64,000 nt of DNA, taken from contig NZ_JAIOAO010000002.1 in assembly GCF_021190955.1 (NCBI RefSeq), positions 1,116,001-1,180,000 of the forward strand, given 5' to 3'. Source of the DNA: Parachryseolinea silvisoli. GTDB lineage: Bacteria; Bacteroidota; Bacteroidia; Cytophagales; Cyclobacteriaceae. Positions 41,615 through 49,547 of the stretch are shown here, piece after piece. The stretch's first letter is position 1, and each line of letters starts with the position of its first letter. Under the pieces are notes generated by a model. That model made no database searches and was not told the DNA's origin. It was given only the letters and a program-made list of their open reading frames with translations. The translations under genes were made by a program, and so were the position numbers.

Positions 41615-44587
41615 ATGCAAAACAAAGGATTAGTAATTTCTCTCGCGGTAGTGATCACACTACTGTGTTTTTACTACCTGTCGTTTACGTTCGTCTCCTA
41701 CAACGTGCAACGCAAGGCAGTAGCCGCCGCCGCCGATGCGAGCGGTAACATCGACATTAACAAAAAGCAGGCTTACCTGGACTCCGTGTGGACTACACCG
41801 GTATACAACTTGCTGGGGGCAGAATTTACCTACAAAGAGGTAAAAGACTCTGAGCTTAGCCTTGGCCTTGACCTGCAAGGCGGTATGCACGTTACCCTGG
41901 AAGTATCGCCTGCCGACATTATCAAAAGCCTGAGCGGCAACAGCCAGGACTCTGCTTTCCTGAGCGCCCTGCGTGTAGCCTCTAAAGAACAAAAGACCAG
42001 CCGCGACAACTACAGCACGCTGTTCTTCCGCGCGTTTCGTAAGGCTAACCCCGACAAGCGCCTGGCTTCTATTTTCGCAAACTCCTCTACGCGCGATAAG
42101 ATCGCTACCAACGACGACGACAAGAAAGTGATTGACGTTGTAGACAGCGAAATTGAAAGCGCCATCGATCGTTCCTTTACGATCCTCAGCAACCGTCTCG
42201 ATCAGTTTGGTACGTCGCAACCTAACATTCAGCGCCTGCCGGGCACCGGCCGTATTCAGGTAGAAATTCCGGGTGCTGACAACCCGGCGCGTGTACGCAA
42301 GCTGTTGCAAGGTGTGGCACGTCTCGAATTCTGGGATGTGATTGAGCCCAACACGCTGAATACGCAATTGCTCGCCATCAACGACGTACTCGTAAAAGAA
42401 CAAAAGGCTGCCGCCAAGCCGGCTGTAGCTACTGGTGCAACGACCAGCACCGATACTACCAATGCTGACGGCGACGATCTTTCTTCCCTGCTCGGCGATA
42501 GCACCAAAACTTCTTCGGCTGATTCTGCTGCTGCCCAAAAAGGTCTGGACTCGCTGCAGAACATGGCGAACGTGTCGGCTCTCTTTTCTCTGAGCAATCC
42601 TCCGAGTGCGTTCCGCTATGCGCTGAAAGACACCGCTAAAATCAACGACATCTTCCGTCGTCACGACATCCGTAACCTGCTGCCCCGCACGGTAGGCGTT
42701 TTCTGGGCGAACAAGCCTGACCAGGTGGGCAACCAGGAGTCACTCGAGCTTTTCTTCCTTGATATCGGCCGCGACGGCAAGTCCCGCCTGACGGGTGAAG
42801 TCATCACCGATGCACACAGCGACCTGGACGAGTATGCCCGCCACGCAGTAAGCATGAAAATGAACGCGAAGGGTACACGCACGTGGGCAAAATGGACGGC
42901 AGAAGCTGCCAGCAAATCACCGAAAGGTAGAATCGCTATCACGCTGGATAACACGGTATACTCAGCTCCTTCAGTAAACGGCGAGATCCCCAACGGTAAC
43001 TCGCAGATCTCCGGTAACTTTACCGACATTGAAGCGAAAGACCTTGCCAACGTGCTGAAGGCTGGTTCGCTGCCGGCACCGACGAAGATCGTAGAAGAAT
43101 CATCGGTTGGACCTACACTGGGTGCTGAGTCAATCCGCAACGGTATCCTGTCGATCATCGTGGGCTTCCTGATCATCATCTTCTTTATGCTGGTGGTTTA
43201 TAATACCTCAGGTTGGGTAGCTGACCTCGCGGTAATCCTCAACTTGATCTTCCTGTTGGGTGTTCTGGCGTCGTTAAACGCAGCGCTCACACTGCCTGGT
43301 ATCGCCGGTATCTTGTTGTCACTGGCCATTGCGGTAGATGCGAACGTACTGATCAACGAACGTGTAAAAGAAGACCTGAATTCTGGTAAGAGCCAGGAAG
43401 CTTCTATTCGTGCGGGGTACAAAGGTGCCTTCTCGGCCATTATCGACTCGAACGTAACGACCTTCATTAAAGGTCTTGTGCTGTTGGCCTTCGGTACTGG
43501 TCTGATCTATGGCTTTGCGCTGAACCTGATCATCGGTATCGTGTGTTCGTTCTTTACATCGGTATTCTTTACCCGTGTTATTTTCGAATACTACACACGT
43601 CGTGGTAAGAAGATCGCCTTCTCACGCAGCTGGTCCAAGACACTGTTCCGCAGCATCAATTTCGACTTTATCGGCAACCGTAAGATTTATTATACCATCT
43701 CGGGGGCCATTGTAGTAGCCGGCATCGCCATGATCGCCTTCAAAGGCTTTAACTACGGTGTGGACTTCAAAGGTGGTCGTACATATATCGTGGGGTTTGA
43801 AAAATCAATCTCGGCTTCTGACGTACGCGGTGCGCTGACCCAATCGTTCGAAGAAACCCCGGAAGTAAAAACCTTTGGCGGCACAACGAAATACAAAATA
43901 ACCACGAGCTACCTGGTGGACGACGATTCTGATGAAGCAACTGTAAAAGCAGAACAGCGGCTCGAAGAAGGTCTGGCGAAGATCGGCGACAATAAGGCTG
44001 AAGTATTGAGCTTCTACAAAGTAGGCCCGACGATTGCAAACGACATCAAGGTGTCGGCTGTATGGTCGCTGCTCATTGCCGTAGTACTGATGTTCCTCTA
44101 TATCCTGATCCGTTTCCGCAAGTGGCAGTTCGCCCTCGGTACAGTAGTGAGCTTGTTCCACACGGTGTTAGTCGTGCTGTCGCTCTTCGTACTGTTGGAG
44201 CCGATCATGCCGTTTACCATGGAAATCGACCAGGCTTTCGTCGCCGCGATCCTGACGGTAATTGGCTACTCCATCAACGACTCCGTGGTGGTGTTTGACC
44301 GCGTGCGCGAGTTCCTGTCGCTGAAGAAAAGCTCTGAAAGCACCTCTTCGGTGGTAAACAATGCCTTGAACGACACGTTGAGCCGTACCCTCATTACCGG
44401 TATGTCGACGCTGTTCGTACTGGTGATCCTCTTCTTCTTTGGAGGCGAAACGATCAAAGGCTTTACGTTTGCCATGTTGATCGGTGTATTGATCGGTACC
44501 TATTCGTCACTCTGTATCGGCACGCCGGTACTGGTTGACTTCTCACCCGAAGAAAAACAAGCCGAGCCGAAGCCCGTTGCGGCGTAA
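41615..44587 (+). CDS. secDF: SecD-SecF fusion, protein translocase subunit
   Basis: Uses the proton gradient to pull exported proteins through SecYEG on the periplasmic side. 990 residues from the ATG at 41615 (MQNKGLVISL). SecD part (about 1-670): first helix 6-26, 'GLDLQGGMHVTLEV' (about 88-101), periplasmic P1 domain with a long Ala/Ser/Thr/Asp-rich insert (about 265-310), then 'GNFTDIEAKDLANVLKAG' and six-helix region with 'VDANVLINERVKEDL'. SecF part (about 670-990): 'GVDFKGGRTYIVGF', 'GYSINDSVVVFDRVREFL'. Codons here are visibly more biased (ggt, cgt, gta) than in neighbours, as in highly expressed genes. Terminator follows. Confidence 0.96.
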   Translation: MQNKGLVISLAVVITLLCFYYLSFTFVSYNVQRKAVAAAADASGNIDINKKQAYLDSVWTTPVYNLLGAEFTYKEVKDSELSLGLDLQGGMHVTLEVSPADIIKSLSGNSQDSAFLSALRVASKEQKTSRDNYSTLFFRAFRKANPDKRLASIFANSSTRDKIATNDDDKKVIDVVDSEIESAIDRSFTILSNRLDQFGTSQPNIQRLPGTGRIQVEIPGADNPARVRKLLQGVARLEFWDVIEPNTLNTQLLAINDVLVKEQKAAAKPAVATGATTSTDTTNADGDDLSSLLGDSTKTSSADSAAAQKGLDSLQNMANVSALFSLSNPPSAFRYALKDTAKINDIFRRHDIRNLLPRTVGVFWANKPDQVGNQESLELFFLDIGRDGKSRLTGEVITDAHSDLDEYARHAVSMKMNAKGTRTWAKWTAEAASKSPKGRIAITLDNTVYSAPSVNGEIPNGNSQISGNFTDIEAKDLANVLKAGSLPAPTKIVEESSVGPTLGAESIRNGILSIIVGFLIIIFFMLVVYNTSGWVADLAVILNLIFLLGVLASLNAALTLPGIAGILLSLAIAVDANVLINERVKEDLNSGKSQEASIRAGYKGAFSAIIDSNVTTFIKGLVLLAFGTGLIYGFALNLIIGIVCSFFTSVFFTRVIFEYYTRRGKKIAFSRSWSKTLFRSINFDFIGNRKIYYTISGAIVVAGIAMIAFKGFNYGVDFKGGRTYIVGFEKSISASDVRGALTQSFEETPEVKTFGGTTKYKITTSYLVDDDSDEATVKAEQRLEEGLAKIGDNKAEVLSFYKVGPTIANDIKVSAVWSLLIAVVLMFLYILIRFRKWQFALGTVVSLFHTVLVVLSLFVLLEPIMPFTMEIDQAFVAAILTVIGYSINDSVVVFDRVREFLSLKKSSESTSSVVNNALNDTLSRTLITGMSTLFVLVILFFFGGETIKGFTFAMLIGVLIGTYSSLCIGTPVLVDFSPEEKQAEPKPVAA

Positions 44588-44607
44588 GCATACGCTTAAT
44601 AATACTG

Positions 44608-44638
44608 AAAGGCCGCCTCGATCGAGGCGGCCTTTTTT
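44608..44638 (+). terminator. Rho-independent terminator of secDF
   Basis: AAAGGCCGCCTCGA followed by its exact complement TCGAGGCGGCCTTT (44608-44635) with a run of T. The stem is a perfect palindrome, so a cruciform is possible. The minus strand side has only three T, so it serves secDF mainly. Confidence 0.9.
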
Positions 44639-44696
44639 GTTTTTAAGGATATGTCAGATTTTGGAACTGTGTATAGATGCCAGCAATATCTTTCTA

Positions 44697-45698
44697 TTAC
44701 CGGAAGCTTTTCCCGAGGTTCTTTTGCTTCAGCTGATCACGAAACTTCCGCGCGTTCCAGAGCGCCTGTTGGCGGATAGCGTGGTGCAGCGTGGCATTTA
44801 CCTCATAGCCGATCAGCAACACGACGGTAACCAATTGTACCCATACCATAATGGCAATCAGCACCCCGATCGAGCCATAGACCTTGTTATAGGTGGCGAA
44901 GTTGGTGATGTAATAGGAAAATCCGTAACAGACTACCAGTGTGAGCAGGGTGGCGATGAACGATCCGATGGAAAAGAAGCGCCAGTTGTAGTGGATCGCC
45001 GGGCCGAAATAATAGAGAGCCGAGATGGCGATAAAGAATACGATGAAGATGACCACGAAGCGTAGGGAAAACAGCAGGAATACGGTAAAGCTGCTGAGGT
45101 GCAGCCAGGAGAATTGCTCGAAGTATTCCAGTACTAACTGACCTACTACCAGCAGGATAATGGCCAGGAACACTACAAAGGCGAGGTTAAAGGTAAGCCC
45201 TGTGGCGATGAGGCGGGTCTTGAGGCCGCTGCGGCGCTCGACTGTGCGGTAGCAGGCGTTGAAGGCGCGGATGAGGGCCATCGTGCCGTTGGTGGAGAGG
45301 TATATCGAAAACACAAAGCCTAACGAGAGGAGGCCGCCGCGCTGGTTGCTGACGATGTCCATGACGGTAGGGGAGATCACATCGTACATACTGGCAGGCA
45401 TCATGTCGCCCAGAAACCCCAGAATGCTTTCGTTGGTGATGTCCGGAAAGAACCGGGTGATGTAGGGGATCAACGTAAAGAGAAAGATAATGGCGGGGAA
45501 AATGGCCAGGATAAAATTATAGGCCACGGCGTTCGACCGGTCCATGATCTCATCTTCTGCCAGGTTGTGAAAGAACAGCTTGATGATCTTATACAACGAA
45601 ACGTTCTCGTATTTCTTTAGCCGTATTTTCCGCAATCGTGTAATGAATCGCCGGCCGGGATTCCATTGGAGGATAATGCGTTTGTGTTTATACTTCAT
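44697..45698 (-). CDS. YihY/BrkB-family membrane protein
   Basis: 333 residues with six membrane helices (about 62-82, 115-130, 150-165, 185-205, 225-245, 255-290). 'DRSNAVAYNFILAIFPAIIFLFTLIPYI' begins the conserved domain (about 55-82), followed by 'STNGTMALIRAFNACY' (about 131-146). The family (formerly ribonuclease BN/BrkB) is of unknown function; a transport or envelope role is considered. Third gene of mltG-ybgC-yihY on the minus strand with a 74-base gap before it. Confidence 0.88.
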   Translation of the reverse strand: MKYKHKRIILQWNPGRRFITRLRKIRLKKYENVSLYKIIKLFFHNLAEDEIMDRSNAVAYNFILAIFPAIIFLFTLIPYITRFFPDITNESILGFLGDMMPASMYDVISPTVMDIVSNQRGGLLSLGFVFSIYLSTNGTMALIRAFNACYRTVERRSGLKTRLIATGLTFNLAFVVFLAIILLVVGQLVLEYFEQFSWLHLSSFTVFLLFSLRFVVIFIVFFIAISALYYFGPAIHYNWRFFSIGSFIATLLTLVVCYGFSYYITNFATYNKVYGSIGVLIAIMVWVQLVTVVLLIGYEVNATLHHAIRQQALWNARKFRDQLKQKNLGKSFR

Positions 45699-45772
45699 CG
45701 TGCGCTGTGCATTTGCCGTAGACGATGTGCTACGGTTGTTAAAGCTAACGACTGGCGGCTAATAACAAAAGC

Positions 45773-46177
45773 CTAAAAGTAGGGTGCGAGCAGATCTTCC
45801 ATGGCCTGCGGCGGGCGGCAAGGCCGGCTGGTCGTTTTGTTGACAAAAACCAGAAGGGTTTCACCCTGGTTGATCAGCTTATTGGCCTCGTTGAAGATCT
45901 CGTATTCAAACTTGATGCGAATGCCGGGCTTCTCGCGAATGGTTGTGACGATGCGCAGCAGCTCGTCGTAACGGCCCGGCGCCAGGTATTTGGCGTGGTT
46001 TTCCAGCACCGGCAGCATCACACCCATGTCTTCCAACGCCTTGTAGCTCATGCCCAACTGGCGCATGGCTTCCACCCGGGCTACTTCGTAGTACATGGCG
46101 TAATAGCCATAATACACATAGCCCATCTGGTCGGTCTCGCCGTAGCGTACCCGCACGGTTGTTTCGGAACGATACAT
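45773..46177 (-). CDS. Acyl-CoA thioesterase, YbgC/4HBT family
   Basis: 134 residues, one hot-dog domain. 'VRYGETDQMGYVYYGYYAMYYEVAR' holds the catalytic Asp (about residue 17) in the same place as in YbgC; 'MPVLENHAKYLAPGRYDELLRIV' follows. Hydrolyses short acyl-CoA or acyl-ACP thioesters in the cytoplasm; in some bacteria YbgC acts near the Tol-Pal envelope system, but no tol genes are visible here. Starts one base after the mltG stop, so co-transcribed. Confidence 0.9.
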   Translation of the reverse strand: MYRSETTVRVRYGETDQMGYVYYGYYAMYYEVARVEAMRQLGMSYKALEDMGVMLPVLENHAKYLAPGRYDELLRIVTTIREKPGIRIKFEYEIFNEANKLINQGETLLVFVNKTTSRPCRPPQAMEDLLAPYF

Positions 46178-46178
46178 G

Positions 46179-47234
46179 CTACTGCTGTTGTCTTCTCAGG
46201 GCTTCGCCCTTTTTCTGTTCGATGGTAAGCGCTTTTTGGTAACGGGCGGCGTTCCGCATGTGCTCCTCGTAGCTGTTGGTAAAATTATGCTCACCCGAAA
46301 AGTCCTCCTTTGCGCACATGTAGTAATAATCGGTAGGTGTATAATTCAACACGGCGTCGAGCGAATGGATCTCCGGCATGTTGATCGGCCCCGGTGGTAG
46401 TCCCGGGTATTTATAGGTATTGTATGGCGAGTCGATTTCTTTGTGACCGTTCAGCACGCGTTTCAGCGAAAAGTCACCGACCGCAAAGACCAGGGTAGGG
46501 TCGGCCTGCAGGGCAATGCCTTTGCGCAGGCGGTTCAGGTATAAGCTGGCAATGACGGGGGCTTCGCTTTTACGAATGGACTCGGCCTGTACGATAGACG
46601 CCAGGATGGAAACCTCCATGGGTGTGAGGCCGGCCTTCTTGGCTTTCTCAACGCGCTCGGGGCTCCAGAAGCGATCGTACTCTTCGTGCATGCGATTGAC
46701 CAGGCCATCGGGTGAAATGTTATAGTACACTTCGTAGGTATTGGGAATGAACATGGCCAGTACGTTGTCTTTCGTAAAGCCATCGTGGTTGTTCATGGTA
46801 AACTTGATCACCGCCGCTTCAAACTCCTCGGGCGTCATGCCCAGGTTGCGGGTGATGCGTTGCGCCAGGTCTTTCACCAGCCGTACGTTGTTAAACGTGA
46901 TCTTCACGGGCTCCTGCTTGCCCGCCCGCAATATGCGCAGGGCCTCCAGATTAGTCATGTTGCTGCGGAGCACGTAGCGACCGGCCTTTATTTGGTTGGC
47001 GTAGCCGGTCAATTTGGCCAGAAAACTGAAGGAAATGAGGTCGTTAACATACCTTCCCTTGTGAAGCTTTGCCTGGAGATCCTTAAAGTTGTCTTTTTCG
47101 TCGACAACGAGGAGCTTGCTATCCATCTGCACCAGGATATTGGGCGTGTACACGATCTGATAGGCGTAATACGCAAACGAAATACCGAGGACGGAAACTA
47201 CCAGAAAAACAACAATACGTTTATTCGCTTTCAT
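46179..47234 (-). CDS. mltG: Endolytic peptidoglycan transglycosylase MltG
   Basis: Cuts nascent glycan strands, ending their growth. 351 residues from the ATG at 47234 (MKANKRIVVFL); a TTG 18 bases upstream lies within the -7 box and is rejected. One N-terminal helix (about 5-24), then a LysM-like subdomain (about 35-110) and the YceG catalytic domain with 'ASIVQAESIRKSEAPVIASLYLNRL' (catalytic Glu in QAES, about residue 211) and 'LQADPTLVFAVG', 'SPYNTYKYPGLPPGPI'. Followed by ybgC and yihY in one unit. Confidence 0.94.
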   Translation of the reverse strand: MKANKRIVVFLVVSVLGISFAYYAYQIVYTPNILVQMDSKLLVVDEKDNFKDLQAKLHKGRYVNDLISFSFLAKLTGYANQIKAGRYVLRSNMTNLEALRILRAGKQEPVKITFNNVRLVKDLAQRITRNLGMTPEEFEAAVIKFTMNNHDGFTKDNVLAMFIPNTYEVYYNISPDGLVNRMHEEYDRFWSPERVEKAKKAGLTPMEVSILASIVQAESIRKSEAPVIASLYLNRLRKGIALQADPTLVFAVGDFSLKRVLNGHKEIDSPYNTYKYPGLPPGPINMPEIHSLDAVLNYTPTDYYYMCAKEDFSGEHNFTNSYEEHMRNAARYQKALTIEQKKGEALRRQQQ

Positions 47235-47249
47235 AACACTCTTGAGCTG

Positions 47250-47257
47250 CAAAAATA
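47250..47257 (-). promoter_or_regulatory. -7 box of the mltG operon
   Basis: Minus-strand TATTTTTG, perfect TAnnTTTG; predicted leader of about 10 bases to the ATG at 47234. Back to back with the promoter of the divergent Sua5-family gene. Confidence 0.55.
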
Positions 47258-47294
47258 CTAAAATGCCCCGGAACCGCGCCCGGGCGGGAATGGT

Positions 47295-47302
47295 TATCTT
47301 TC
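47295..47302 (+). promoter_or_regulatory. Possible -7 box of the Sua5-family gene, near-leaderless
   Basis: TATCTTTC differs from TAnnTTTG in the last base and ends four bases before the ATG at 47307. If used, the mRNA would start at the start codon, as proposed for glyS. Confidence 0.3.
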
Positions 47303-47306
47303 CAGC

Positions 47307-47936
47307 ATGGCAGCCGAATTAATAAGCATACACCCCCGTAACCCCGAACCCCGTAAAATCGAACAGGTGGTAGCGGTATTAAAACGTGGGGGCATCATAA
47401 TCTACCCCACCGACACCATTTACGGCATTGGTTGCGACCTCATGAACCGGAAATCGATCGAACGGCTGTGCCAGATCATGAATATCAAACCGCACAAGCT
47501 CGATCTTTCGTTCATCTGCAACGACCTCAGCCACATTTCCGAATTCGCCAAGCGCATCGACACGCCGGTGTTTAAAATTCTCAAAAAAGCCCTGCCCGGA
47601 CCTTATACGTTTATCCTCGAGTCCAGCAGCCGTGTGCCGAAAATATTGGATGTAAACAAAAAGACCGTCGGCATCCGCATTCCCGATCACCACATTCCGC
47701 GCATGTTGGTAGAAAAACTTCAGAACCCGCTCATCACAACGTCTATCAAAGACGATGATGCGATCAAAGCCTATACCACCGACCCCGAGGAGATATACGA
47801 AGATTTTAAACACCAGGTTGACGTGGTTATAGACGGCGGCATCGGCGGCAACGTACCCTCCACCGTCGTCGACTGTACCACTGACCCGATAACCATCATC
47901 CGCCAGGGGTTGGGTGATATTGAACAGTATTTATGA
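47307..47936 (+). CDS. Sua5/YciO/YrdC-family threonylcarbamoyladenylate synthase
   Basis: Makes threonylcarbamoyl-AMP for the t6A37 modification of tRNA. 209 residues, single YrdC domain: '[22 protein letters not shown]' (about 24-45), '[15 protein letters not shown]' (about 69-83), '[11 protein letters not shown]' and 'TVGIRIPDH' (about 123-131). Within the superfamily it resembles YciO more than Sua5, which has a second domain. YciO-type members have weaker or unclear activity, so the exact role is uncertain. Divergent from mltG. Confidence 0.85.
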   Translation: MAAELISIHPRNPEPRKIEQVVAVLKRGGIIIYPTDTIYGIGCDLMNRKSIERLCQIMNIKPHKLDLSFICNDLSHISEFAKRIDTPVFKILKKALPGPYTFILESSSRVPKILDVNKKTVGIRIPDHHIPRMLVEKLQNPLITTSIKDDDAIKAYTTDPEEIYEDFKHQVDVVIDGGIGGNVPSTVVDCTTDPITIIRQGLGDIEQYL

Positions 47937-47996
47937 ACGGTTGGGCAACATTGGCACGTATTGTGTAAAATTGTATAGACTAAAAAACAACCGCCC

Positions 47997-48881
47997 ATGC
48001 GAATAATTCCCACGCTGACACTAACGCTGTGTGCTTTTGGCACATGCTATGCACAGCAATCCACCAACTTGTTTCAAACCCGCGATTTCACCGCCGAAAA
48101 CCTCTTTACCGAAAACATCGAAGGCCCCGCCTTTGACGCCGCCGGTAAACTGTACGTCGTAAACTTTCAGCAAGATGGCACCATCGGTCAGGTTGCGCCC
48201 AACGGTGAGGTATCGCTCTTTGTAAAACTGCCCGACGGTAGCACCGCCAATGCCATTCAGTTTGGCAGTGATGGCACCATGTACCTCGCCGACTTCGCTG
48301 CCCATAACGTGTTACAGATAAACATGAAAACCAAAGCCGTGCGTGTCTATGCACACACCGACGGCTTCAATCAACCCAACGATATTTGTATCAACCGCCG
48401 CGACCAGATCTTCGCTTCTGACCCCAACTGGAAAGAAAGCACCGGCAAGCTCTGGCGTATAGACAAGGGTGGTAAACCCGTGTTGCTCACCGACAAAATG
48501 GGCACTACCAATGGCATCGAGCTGAGCCCCGACGAAAAGACCCTATACGTAAACGAAAGTGTACAAAAGAAGATCTGGGCGTTCGATGTCGATAAGCAAG
48601 GTAACATCTCTAATAAGCGCCTCTTTGCCGAGTTTCCGGACTTTGGGTTTGATGGGATGAAGTGCGATAAGAAAGGCAACCTATATGCCACCCGTTATGG
48701 AAAGGGTGTTGTCGTGGTACTATCCCCGCAAGGGAAGATTATTCGCGAGGTGGTGTTGAAAGGGAAAAAATGCAGCAACCTGGTATTTGGTGGTGCCGGC
48801 GGGAAGCATGTATATGTGACGTTGCAAGACCGGAAGGGGATGGAAACATTTGAGAATGATATAGCCGGCAAGAATTACTAA
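47997..48881 (+). CDS. Exported SMP-30/gluconolactonase-like beta-propeller protein
   Basis: 294 residues with a signal peptide ending near 'CAFGTCYAQQ' (about 20). The rest fits an SMP-30/LRE propeller: 'EGPAFDAAGKLYVVNFQ' (about 41-57), 'QPNDICINRRDQIFASDPNW' (about 126-145), 'TNGIELSPDEKTLYVNES' (about 171-188), 'PDFGFDGMKCDKKGNLYATRYG' (about 217-238). The metal-binding Glu, Asn and Asp of the family are placed in these strands, so a lactonase activity is plausible; substrate unknown. Its end overlaps recO by 4 bases (convergent). Confidence 0.85.
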   Translation: MRIIPTLTLTLCAFGTCYAQQSTNLFQTRDFTAENLFTENIEGPAFDAAGKLYVVNFQQDGTIGQVAPNGEVSLFVKLPDGSTANAIQFGSDGTMYLADFAAHNVLQINMKTKAVRVYAHTDGFNQPNDICINRRDQIFASDPNWKESTGKLWRIDKGGKPVLLTDKMGTTNGIELSPDEKTLYVNESVQKKIWAFDVDKQGNISNKRLFAEFPDFGFDGMKCDKKGNLYATRYGKGVVVVLSPQGKIIREVVLKGKKCSNLVFGGAGGKHVYVTLQDRKGMETFENDIAGKNY

Positions 48882-49546
48882 TTCAATACCTCCCGCAGCA
48901 CGGGAAGTGATTTAACTTCGCCGATCGTCTCGATGTGATCGGTGTAAAATTTTAGAATAAGCTCCAGCAGCTCACGGCGTTGAAGGTTCGTGAGCTGCAG
49001 CGGGGCGTCGTACTCCGTTTTTATCAGCGTTTCCAATAGTCCCTCGGTTTCTTCCGTGGCAAAACGCCCACCCACCACTTCGTTTTTAGTATGTGCGCCA
49101 AAGCCCAGGTGGCGGCTTAGCTTTAAGAGAAAGAGCAGGTGGAAATTCTCGACGCCTTCTGTCTGGCGATCCAATGCCATAAACGAGTGGATCAGAAATT
49201 GACATAGCTCCTGCGCGTGGCTTTCCTCCTTGATGGTCTTGTTGATCATCTCGTTCAGAAACATGGCGATGGTCGACTTGCGCACATCGGTCGGTATAGA
49301 TTGATAGGGGTAGAGACATTTGATCTCCTTGATGCGCATGATGCCGGCGTTCTCTTTATGATAGACCACAAGGTCCAGCAACGTCATGGGTTGGTATAAT
49401 GCAATGCGGCTGCGGGCCGACTTGCTGCGCACGCCGTTGACGATGTAGGCCTGCATGCCAAACAGCTCGGTAAAGATGTTGACAATAATGGAGGTCTCGC
49501 CGTACTTGGTAAACCGGAAAACGATGCCCTGTGTTTTGTGCAGCAT
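48878..49546 (-). CDS. recO: DNA repair protein RecO
   Basis: Recombination mediator that loads RecA with RecR. 222 residues: N-terminal OB fold ('TQGIVFRFTKYGETSIIVNIFTELFG', about 5-30; 'YIVNGVRSKSARSRIALYQPMTLLDLVVY') and helical C-terminal domain. The zinc-finger cysteines found in many RecO proteins are not present, as is usual in Bacteroidota. Starts one base after the porZ stop; tdk-porZ-recO form one unit. Confidence 0.93.
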   Translation of the reverse strand: MLHKTQGIVFRFTKYGETSIIVNIFTELFGMQAYIVNGVRSKSARSRIALYQPMTLLDLVVYHKENAGIMRIKEIKCLYPYQSIPTDVRKSTIAMFLNEMINKTIKEESHAQELCQFLIHSFMALDRQTEGVENFHLLFLLKLSRHLGFGAHTKNEVVGGRFATEETEGLLETLIKTEYDAPLQLTNLQRRELLELILKFYTDHIETIGEVKSLPVLREVLN

Positions 49547-49547
49547 G

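Noticed and set aside
41660-42664. 334-codon open frame opposite secDF
   Set aside because: Shadow of a strongly conserved gene on the other strand.
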